A stretch of DNA of 64,000 nucleotides from Rhodocyclales bacterium (GTDB lineage: Bacteria > Pseudomonadota > Gammaproteobacteria > Burkholderiales > Rhodocyclaceae), in assembly GCA_028292505.1 (NCBI GenBank), contig JAQGMF010000052.1:108450-172449 (forward strand), given 5' to 3'. Each line of letters opens with the position of its first letter. The stretch's first letter is position 1. The notes beneath the pieces were generated by a model that saw nothing but the letters and a program-made list of their open reading frames with translations, searched no databases and was not told where the DNA came from. The position numbers were made by a program, and so were the translations under genes. Below, one piece after another: positions 57,544 through 64,000 of the stretch.

Positions 57544-58515
57544 GTGGCGGCCGACGGCAATATCTCCAAACGTTTTTGGTCGCTGCGGCGCCTGTTGAGG
57601 GTAAGCGTGTTGCTGGCGCTGGTCCTGGGTGTCACCCTGGCGCAGGCGCAAGAGCCGGCGACGCTCTCAGAAGCCGCGCGTGCCACGCTGGCGCGCAGCT
57701 ATCTGGAACAGGGCAAGGCCTACGAATATGGCGAAGGCGCAGTGCGCGACCCCGAGCAAGCGGCTCGCTACTATTGCGATGCGGCGCGCTTGGGCGATGC
57801 CGAGGCGCTCTACAGCCTCGGCTGGATGTATGCCAATGGTCGCGGTGTACCGCGCCAATCCGGCTACGCGGCCACGCTGTTGGCCATGGCGGCGGCGATG
57901 GGACACGAGGCCGCGCGCAATGCGCAGCAGCGCTTTGCCGAATTCTCCGGCGCATCTTCCGACGATTTGCCGGCGTGCATGCTCAAGATCACGAGCAAGC
58001 CCGTGCCAACTGTCAAGGCGGAAAAGCCTGTCAACCTCGACGACTATGTCGCCGGACTGCCCGTCAACAAACAGAAGATTGCGGAGCTGATACGCCTCCT
58101 CGCACCGCAGTACGGCATCAATCCGCGCTTGGCGCTGGCGGTCGCTGTTTCCGAATCCAATCTCGATCTGCTGGCGCGCTCTTCGCGCGGGGCGCTTGGT
58201 GTCATGCAACTGATTCCCGAAACGGCGGCACGCTTCAAGGTGCGCAATACTTTCGATCCGGGCCAGAACATTCGCGGTGGACTTTCCTATCTGCGTTGGC
58301 TGCTGGCTTACTACCGTGGGGATGTGTTGCTCGCCGTGGCCGCCTACAATGCCGGGGAAGGTGCAGTGGATCGCTTTCGTGGCATTCCGCCCTTCATGGA
58401 AACCGCTTTCTACGTGAAAAGGATCTATGCCTTCTACAAGCAGCCGCAACATCCTTTCGATGCCTCGCTCACGGAGCCATCACCCCTTGTGGCAATGGGC
58501 ATTGCGGCGCGTTGA
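57544..58515 (+). CDS. Lytic transglycosylase with Sel1-like repeats
   Basis: A 323-residue periplasmic protein with GTG start at 57544. A signal peptide (VLLALVLGVTLAQAQ) precedes Sel1-like repeats at about 50-125 (EQAARYYCDAARLGDAEALYSLGWMYANGRG) and an SLT domain with catalytic Glu in AVAVSESNLDLL, RGALGVMQLIPETA and AVAAYNAGEGAV. It cleaves peptidoglycan glycan strands. It starts 30 bp after prsT and so is likely cotranscribed; it may make room in the wall for an export machine. Confidence 0.9.
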   Translation: MAADGNISKRFWSLRRLLRVSVLLALVLGVTLAQAQEPATLSEAARATLARSYLEQGKAYEYGEGAVRDPEQAARYYCDAARLGDAEALYSLGWMYANGRGVPRQSGYAATLLAMAAAMGHEAARNAQQRFAEFSGASSDDLPACMLKITSKPVPTVKAEKPVNLDDYVAGLPVNKQKIAELIRLLAPQYGINPRLALAVAVSESNLDLLARSSRGALGVMQLIPETAARFKVRNTFDPGQNIRGGLSYLRWLLAYYRGDVLLAVAAYNAGEGAVDRFRGIPPFMETAFYVKRIYAFYKQPQHPFDASLTEPSPLVAMGIAAR

Positions 58516-59287
58516 AACGCTCCTGCTGTGTGGCTTGCTGATGGCAGGCGGCACCGCGCAGGCCACCTTGCCGGATGCGGTCCAGCGTATCAAGCCATCA
58601 GTGGTGGTGGTCGGTACCTACCAACGCACGCGCAGTCCGGCCTTCGTCTTCATGGGCACTGGCTTTGTCGTGGGGGATGGCACGCTGGTGGCGACCAATG
58701 CCCATGTCAAATTGCGCCAGCCGCTCAATACCGAACAATTCGAAATGCTCGTCGTGGCGCTGCCGAGCAAGGGCGCCACGGGGGCGATCGGCGACACCAT
58801 GCGCGAGGTGACGCGCCTCGCCGTCGACGAACAGCACGATCTGGCACTGCTCAAATTGAAGGGTGGCGCGCCGCTGCCCGCGTTGACCTTTTCCGCGGCG
58901 GAGGTGCGCGAGGGCCAGTCCGTGGCGTTCACTGGTTTTCCTATCGGCAGCATTCTTGGTCTGTTCCCCACCACCCATTCCGGCGTCATATCGGCTATTG
59001 CGCCGGCGGGTATTCCGCAGGCGCGCGCCAATCGCCTCGATGGCCAGCTCATTCGTCAGCTGGCCGATGGGGGCTTCGCGATTTACCAGCTCGATGCCAT
59101 TGCCTATCCGGGCAGCAGCGGCAGTCCGCTGTTCGATCCGGAAACGGGACAGGTCATTGGCATCGTTAATTCCGGCCTGATCAGGTCGGTGCGTGAAGCG
59201 GGACTGACGGATCCGACCGGCATCACCTACGCTATTCCAGCGACATATCTGCAACGCCTGATGAGCGAGCAGGGGGGGGCGCCGTGA
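58460..59287 (+). CDS. Periplasmic trypsin-like serine protease (S1C, no PDZ)
   Basis: About 275 residues. A signal region (LLLCGLLMAGGTAQA) precedes a trypsin-like domain with H82 (ATNAHVKL), D127 (DEQHDLALLKL) and S220 (PGSSGSPLFD). Unlike DegP it has no PDZ domain. The start at 58460 lies inside the transglycosylase gene, a 56-bp overlap in another frame; 58427 is a longer option. It overlaps the next gene by GTGA. It may process or check envelope proteins. Confidence 0.85.
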   Translation: MPRSRSHHPLWQWALRRVETLLLCGLLMAGGTAQATLPDAVQRIKPSVVVVGTYQRTRSPAFVFMGTGFVVGDGTLVATNAHVKLRQPLNTEQFEMLVVALPSKGATGAIGDTMREVTRLAVDEQHDLALLKLKGGAPLPALTFSAAEVREGQSVAFTGFPIGSILGLFPTTHSGVISAIAPAGIPQARANRLDGQLIRQLADGGFAIYQLDAIAYPGSSGSPLFDPETGQVIGIVNSGLIRSVREAGLTDPTGITYAIPATYLQRLMSEQGGAP

Positions 59288-60795
59288 GCCTCGGACAGAC
59301 TTTGCGGGCGTTGCGACAAGCCGCTATCCTGCGCGCCGACGAGGTACGTAGCGTCGAGGCGCAGCATGCAGGTTTGCAGCCGAGCCTGATGGAGCGCGCC
59401 GGCCAAGCCGCAGCCGAACGCGCGCAAGCCTTGCTTGCCGGTCGCCAGGGCTGCGTGCTGGTGCTGGCCGGGCCGGGCAATAACGGCGGCGATGGCTTCG
59501 TCGTAGCGCGCTTGCTGCGCGAAGCAGGTCATGATGTCGTCATGGTGTGTGCTGCCGATGACGGCCAGATGCCGACAGATGCCCGCACGGCACGACAAGC
59601 ATGGCAGGCGGCGGGCGGCCAGACGGTAACCGATTTTGTTGGCGGGCAGTGGATCCTGGCCATCGATGCACTGTTCGGCATCGGTTTGACGCGTTCTGTC
59701 GAAGGGCGTTATGCCGACTGGATCACGCGCCTCAATACCTTGAACTGCCCCGTCATGTCGCTCGATGTGCCATCGGGCATCGATGCGGATACCGGACGCA
59801 TCATGGGCGTGGCCGTGCGCGCTTCGCACACATCGAGCTTCATAGCGCTCAAGCCGGGCCTGTTGACTTTGAACGGCCCGGATCATTGCGGCGAGCTGAC
59901 ACTGCATACGCTGGATCTGCCGGCGCCCGCTGCGTCCGGACAACTGCTCACACGTGCACATTTTCTGGCGGGCCTGCAGGCACGTGCAGCCAATTCGCAT
60001 AAGGGTAATTTCGGTCAGGCTGGCGTAATTGGCGGCGCCGCCGGCATGCTCGGCGCTGCGCTGCTGGCGGCGCGCGCCTCCTTGTATATCGGCGCAGGGC
60101 GCGTCTATGTTGGCTTGCTGGATCGGCAGGCGCCGGCAGTCGATCTGACGCAACCGGAGTTGATGCTGCGCGCACCGGGCGATCTGCATCTGCTGTGCAA
60201 CGCGCTGGCGCTCGGTCCCGGTATGGGGCAGTCGGAGATTGCCAGTCAACAATTGCGGCGCGCCATGGGCTTCACCGGCCCCCTGGTGCTGGATGCCGAT
60301 GCATTGAATCTGCTTGCCGCTACACCCACTTTGCATACTTTGCTGACACAACGCGGCGGCGCCACCTTGCTCACGCCGCACCCTGCCGAAGCGGCGCGCC
60401 TGATGCAATGCTCACTGGCGGACATACAGGCCGACCGTGTGATGATGTGCTGCACGCTGGCACGGCGTTACCGTGCTCACGTTCTGCTCAAGGGGGCAGG
60501 CAGCATCGTCGCCTTGCCGGATGGGCGCTGGTTCGTCAACGCCAGCGGCAATGCCGGCTTGGCCAGCGCCGGCAGTGGTGACGTGCTGACCGGCTTGCTT
60601 GGTGGTTTGCTGGCACAGGGCTGGGAGGCAGGCGCCGCCTTGCTCGGCGCGGTGCACCTGCATGGCGCGGCGGCGGACTGGCTGGTGACGCAGGACGTCG
60701 GGCCGGTAGGCATGACGGCAGGCGAGCTTGCACCTGCGGCGCGCCGTCTGCTCAACCAGTGGATCGCGGCAGAGCAGGGCGCCGGCCATCCATGA
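59284..60795 (+). CDS. nnr: Bifunctional NAD(P)H-hydrate epimerase/dehydratase
   Basis: A 503-residue fusion. The N-terminal YjeF epimerase part has GPGNNGGDGFVVARLL and the C-terminal ribokinase-like dehydratase has LALGPGMGQSE, LVLDADALNLLA, LLTPHPAEAARL and NAGLASAGSGDVLTGLLGG. It repairs damaged NADH and NADPH hydrates. GTG start at 59284 overlaps the protease stop. Confidence 0.95.
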   Translation: MSLGQTLRALRQAAILRADEVRSVEAQHAGLQPSLMERAGQAAAERAQALLAGRQGCVLVLAGPGNNGGDGFVVARLLREAGHDVVMVCAADDGQMPTDARTARQAWQAAGGQTVTDFVGGQWILAIDALFGIGLTRSVEGRYADWITRLNTLNCPVMSLDVPSGIDADTGRIMGVAVRASHTSSFIALKPGLLTLNGPDHCGELTLHTLDLPAPAASGQLLTRAHFLAGLQARAANSHKGNFGQAGVIGGAAGMLGAALLAARASLYIGAGRVYVGLLDRQAPAVDLTQPELMLRAPGDLHLLCNALALGPGMGQSEIASQQLRRAMGFTGPLVLDADALNLLAATPTLHTLLTQRGGATLLTPHPAEAARLMQCSLADIQADRVMMCCTLARRYRAHVLLKGAGSIVALPDGRWFVNASGNAGLASAGSGDVLTGLLGGLLAQGWEAGAALLGAVHLHGAAADWLVTQDVGPVGMTAGELAPAARRLLNQWIAAEQGAGHP

Positions 60796-60820
60796 TGCTG
60801 AACGCATAGACCGATTCGCC

Positions 60821-61387
60821 ATGGCTGCCTCACGCTGGATTGCCGAACTGGGAGACGATGGCCGCATCGCCAGCGCTCAGCGCACCGACTCGCCGAACTA
60901 CGATGAGCGTCCGGCGGGCTGCGCGGTCGACCTCGTCGTGATCCATGCGATCAGCCTGCCGCCGGAGCATTTCGGCGGTCCGGGCGTGGAGCAGTTGTTC
61001 ACCAATCGCCTCGATCCGGCCGAACATCCCTATTACGCCAGCATTGCGCAGTTGCGCGTCTCGGCGCACTTCTTCATCCGGCGCGACGGCAGCCTGCTGC
61101 AGTTCGTGCCGACCACCGCACGCGCCTGGCATGCCGGGGTATCGAGCTGGCGCGGGCGCGAGCGTTGCAACGATTTTTCCATCGGCATCGAACTCGAAGG
61201 CAGCGACGTCGTGCCGTTCCGCGCAGAGCAATATGATTGTCTCGCTGGCTTGTTGTTGCGTATCCGCGAGCGTCATCCGCATGCCGAAATCTGCGCGCAC
61301 AGCGACATCGCGCCGGGTCGCAAAACCGATCCCGGTCCCTGCTTCGAGTGGGTGCGCCTCAACGCCTTGCTGGCAAGCAGCGCGTGA
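60821..61387 (+). CDS. ampD: 1,6-anhydro-N-acetylmuramyl-L-alanine amidase
   Basis: A 188-residue AmpD. Zinc ligands H42 (VVIHAISL), H160 and D170, with E124 and K168 as catalytic residues (IGIELEG, HSDIAPGRKTDPG), as in E. coli AmpD. It cuts the peptide from anhydro-muropeptides recycled from the wall, in the cytoplasm, and in many species keeps AmpC beta-lactamase off. It lies 25 bp after nnr. A transglycosylase upstream in the same run makes its substrates. Confidence 0.95.
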   Translation: MAASRWIAELGDDGRIASAQRTDSPNYDERPAGCAVDLVVIHAISLPPEHFGGPGVEQLFTNRLDPAEHPYYASIAQLRVSAHFFIRRDGSLLQFVPTTARAWHAGVSSWRGRERCNDFSIGIELEGSDVVPFRAEQYDCLAGLLLRIRERHPHAEICAHSDIAPGRKTDPGPCFEWVRLNALLASSA

Positions 61388-61547
61388 CGCGCGACTGACT
61401 TTTTCTCCTCTCCCCTCACTCCTTACTCCTCACCGTCTATACGTATTGACGAGTGGCCGATTCGCCGCTCGCTGGCGTTGCGCCTCGTTCGGCGAATGCG
61501 ACTTTTATTTGGCGCGCCGCACAACGCGCAAACAATAAAAATCCTGC

Positions 61548-61576
61548 TTGTCAGTTTTGTATTGCCCCACTAGAAT
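61548..61576 (+). promoter_or_regulatory. Promoter of nrdA
   Basis: TTGTCA at 61548-61553 and TAGAAT at 61571-61576, each 5 of 6, with a 17-bp spacer. The -10 lies inside the first NrdR-like box. The remaining gap 61388-61744 shows no gene. Confidence 0.6.
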
Positions 61577-61613
61577 TAGTCGCAAGTAGCCCTATCGCTA
61601 CTACATCTAGTAG
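61567..61613 (+). promoter_or_regulatory. Two NrdR-box-like sites upstream of nrdA
   Basis: CTAGAATTAG (61570-61579) and CTACATCTAG (61601-61610) fit the core of the NrdR box (C-W-A-W-A-T-A-T-W-G) in 7-8 of 10 positions. They are 31 bp apart, i.e. three helical turns, as for known tandem NrdR boxes. Repression by NrdR of class Ia RNR genes is common. No nrdR gene is in the window. Confidence 0.5.
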
Positions 61614-61744
61614 GTTGTACGGAGTCGACGACTTGCCAGATGCCAGCAGGAAAATGCAACGAAACACGTAACCAGTCACCCAGTCCTGTTGCCAGCTTTC
61701 GGGCGAGAGTTGCAGCAGCAGGCGCAACACCAAGGAGATAGTCA

Positions 61745-64000
61745 ATGCAGCTTGCGATCGAAGCGCAACAGCCGTCATTTGTCGCCGCTGGCGGCGTCAT
61801 TCCGACCAGCCAGTCGTCACTGACGGATTTCGCGGACTACAAGATCATCCGCCGCAATGGCGCGGTGGTGCATTTCGAGCCGGCGAAGATTGCAGTTGCG
61901 ATGACGAAAGCCTTCCTGGCAGTAGAAGGTTCGCATGGTGCGGTTTCGGCGCGCGTGCGCGATGTGGTTGCGCAGTTGACCGACGCAGTGGTGGGGGCGC
62001 TGATGCGTCGTCAACCGAATGGCGGCACCTTCCATATTGAAGACATCCAGGATCAGGTCGAGCTGGCGCTGATGCGTTCGGGCGAGCACGACGTGGCACG
62101 CGCCTATGTGCTCTATCGCGAGAAGCGTTCCGCCGAGCGTGCTGCCGATGCAGCACACGGCATTCAGGCATCGGCCACCGAAACCATTTTGCATGTCGTC
62201 GAAAAAGGCGTGCGTCGTCCGCTCGATCAGGTTGCGCTGCGGCGTCTGGTGGAGTCGGCCTGCGTCGGTCTGGGCGAACATGTCAGTGCCGAGCCGATCC
62301 TGGAATCGGCCTTGCGCAATCTGTACGACGGCGTCCCCGGTGAGGAAGTGCGCAAGGCGCTGATCCTGGCCGCACGTACGCTGATCGAGAAGGACCCCGA
62401 CTACAACTATGTAACGGCGCGCCTGCAACTGCACGACATCCGCCTCGAAGTGCTTGGTGAAGAAGTGCAGCAGGCCGATATGCTGACGCGCTACGCCGAC
62501 TACTTCCCGCGCTACATCAAGATTGGTATCGATGCCGAGCTGCTCGATGCCAGGCTCGGCGACTACGATCTCGATCGCCTCGCTGCCGCGCTCGATTCAT
62601 CGCGCGACCTGCAGTTCGGTTATCTCGGTTTGCAGACGCTCTACGATCGTTACTTCCTGCACATCGAAGAGCGCCGCATCGAGTTGCCGCAAGTCTTCTT
62701 CATGCGCGTCGCCATGGGTCTGGCGCTCGGCGAAGTGGAGCGCGAAGCACGCGCCGTCGAGTTCTACAACGTGCTCTCGAAGTTCGATTTCATGAGCTCG
62801 ACGCCGACACTGTTCAATGCCGGCACTTTGCATTCGCAATTGTCCTCCTGCTATCTCACCACGGTGGATGACAGCCTCGAAGACATCTACGGCGCGATCA
62901 AGGACAACGCCATGCTGCAGAAATTCGCGGGCGGCCTGGGCAATGACTGGACGCCGGTGCGCGCACTCGGCGCGCGCATCAAGGGCACCAATGGCAAGAG
63001 CCAGGGCGTGATCCCTTTTCTCAAGGTGGTCAACGACACAGCCGTCGCGGTGAATCAGGGTGGCAAGCGCAAGGGCGCGGTGTGTGCCTATCTGGAAACT
63101 TGGCATCTCGACATGGAAGAGTTTCTCGAGCTGCGCAAGAACACCGGTGACGAGCGTCGTCGCACGCACGACATGAACACCGCGAACTGGATTCCCGATC
63201 TGTTCATGAAGCGTGTCATGGACGGTAGCGAGTGGACCTTGTTCTCGCCGTCCGATGTGCCGGACCTGCATGACAAATGGGGCAAGGCTTTCGAGCTTGC
63301 CTACACCGCGTACGAGCGCAAGGCTGACGCCGGCGAGATCAAGCTGTTCCGTCGCATACCGGCACAGCAGCTGTGGCGCAAGATGTTGTCGATGCTGTTC
63401 GAGACGGGACATCCGTGGATCACCTTCAAGGATCCTTGCAATATCCGTTCGCCACAGCAGCACGTCGGCGTCGTGCATAGCTCCAACCTCTGCACCGAGA
63501 TCACGCTCAACACATCGGAGACGGAGATCGCTGTCTGCAATCTCGGTTCGGTGAACCTTCTCGCTCACCTCAAGGACGACGGCAAGGGTAACAAGGTGCT
63601 GGATCACGACAAGCTCCGGCGCACCATCCGCACCGGCATGCGCATGCTCGACAACGTGGTCGACATCAACTTCTATGCCGTTGGCAAGGCGCGCAATTCC
63701 AACGTGAAGCATCGTCCGGTGGGCCTGGGCATCATGGGCTTCCAGGACTGTCTGCATGCGTTGCGCGTGTCCTACGCATCGCAGGAAGCCATCGATTTCG
63801 CCGACCGTTCGATGGAGACCGTGTGCTACTACGCCTACTGGGCATCGACCGATCTGGCCGAAGAGCGCGGCCGCTATTCGAGCTTCAAGGGCTCGCTGTG
63901 GGATCGCGGCATCATGCCGCTCGACTCACTCAAGCTGCTCGAAGAAGAGCGCGGCGGCTTCGTCGAAGTGGATCGCTCGGCAACACTGGATTGGGAAGCG
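61745..64000 (+). CDS. nrdA: Ribonucleoside-diphosphate reductase class Ia, alpha subunit (5' part)
   Basis: 752 codons are visible; the rest lies beyond the window. The N-terminus has an ATP-cone (IIRRNGAVVHFEPAKIAVAM). Catalytic residues include C369 (LSSCYL) and N581, C583 and E585 (NLCTEI), the loop-2/loop-3 type FAGGLGND and GGKRKGAVCAYLE. It makes dNDPs from NDPs with the NrdB radical subunit, expected downstream. AAGGAG lies 8 bp before the ATG. Confidence 0.96.
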   Translation, partial: MQLAIEAQQPSFVAAGGVIPTSQSSLTDFADYKIIRRNGAVVHFEPAKIAVAMTKAFLAVEGSHGAVSARVRDVVAQLTDAVVGALMRRQPNGGTFHIEDIQDQVELALMRSGEHDVARAYVLYREKRSAERAADAAHGIQASATETILHVVEKGVRRPLDQVALRRLVESACVGLGEHVSAEPILESALRNLYDGVPGEEVRKALILAARTLIEKDPDYNYVTARLQLHDIRLEVLGEEVQQADMLTRYADYFPRYIKIGIDAELLDARLGDYDLDRLAAALDSSRDLQFGYLGLQTLYDRYFLHIEERRIELPQVFFMRVAMGLALGEVEREARAVEFYNVLSKFDFMSSTPTLFNAGTLHSQLSSCYLTTVDDSLEDIYGAIKDNAMLQKFAGGLGNDWTPVRALGARIKGTNGKSQGVIPFLKVVNDTAVAVNQGGKRKGAVCAYLETWHLDMEEFLELRKNTGDERRRTHDMNTANWIPDLFMKRVMDGSEWTLFSPSDVPDLHDKWGKAFELAYTAYERKADAGEIKLFRRIPAQQLWRKMLSMLFETGHPWITFKDPCNIRSPQQHVGVVHSSNLCTEITLNTSETEIAVCNLGSVNLLAHLKDDGKGNKVLDHDKLRRTIRTGMRMLDNVVDINFYAVGKARNSNVKHRPVGLGIMGFQDCLHALRVSYASQEAIDFADRSMETVCYYAYWASTDLAEERGRYSSFKGSLWDRGIMPLDSLKLLEEERGGFVEVDRSATLDWEA

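Noticed and set aside
61561..61744. Cobalamin riboswitch in the nrdA leader
   Set aside because: Some riboswitches control RNR genes, but the conserved GCCACTG box and pairing pattern are not visible; NrdR-like boxes explain the region better.

Overview
The window looks like chromosomal DNA of a betaproteobacterium with fairly high GC. Pointers are the PEP-CTERM/exosortase A (XrtA) accessory genes, dut-coaBC next to radC-rpmB-rpmG, AceK, CreA, a class Ia ribonucleotide reductase with an ATP-cone, and the queA-tgt-yajC-secD-secF block. No genus is claimed. Genes are dense, often overlap by ATGA, and most of the DNA is ordinary housekeeping sequence. I see no plasmid, phage, insertion sequence or CRISPR.

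Region 1 (1-13.5 kb) is an exopolysaccharide/XrtA locus. On the minus strand, from a divergent centre near 6.5 kb, run a FemAB-like protein, an AMP-forming ligase, a PLP decarboxylase, a family 2 glycosyltransferase, a family 4 glycosyltransferase and a flippase cut by the window edge. On the plus strand are an acyl carrier protein, a single ORF that fuses the two XrtA-associated hydrolases, and a polysaccharide deacetylase-glycosyltransferase fusion. An MBOAT O-acyltransferase with an SGNH partner follows on the minus strand. Together they can build, decorate (acylate, deacetylate) and flip a surface polysaccharide.

Region 2 (13.5-35.8 kb) is housekeeping: argB; a barnase-like RNase, its barstar inhibitor and nudB; aceK; dut; coaBC; radC; rpmB-rpmG; a DAHP synthase; DUF1015; an HDAC-like amidohydrolase; dapA-bamC; secF/secD/yajC/tgt/queA; tRNA-Leu(CAA); and a membrane pyrophosphatase.

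Region 3 (35.8-49 kb) is more accessory: two tandem secreted GH105-type hydrolases, an NTF2-like protein, a cyclopropane fatty acid synthase, a VOC protein, a CBS-domain protein, creA, a SlyD-type PPIase, a BLUF photosensor beside folE, an RlmN-like radical SAM enzyme, a lipoprotein, an Ala/Lys-rich secreted protein, an esterase and cobA.

Region 4 (49-61.4 kb) is a second XrtA locus: an EpsB-type priming sugar transferase, PrsK kinase, PrsR sigma-54-type regulator and PrsT TPR lipoprotein, then a lytic transglycosylase, a periplasmic serine protease, Nnr and AmpD. PrsK/PrsR are the likely regulators of the polysaccharide genes. No exosortase gene lies in this window.

Region 5 (61.4 kb to the end) is nrdA, truncated by the window, behind a promoter that carries two NrdR-box-like sites 31 bp apart. 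Short dispersed inverted repeats of two or three families sit in several intergenic gaps.
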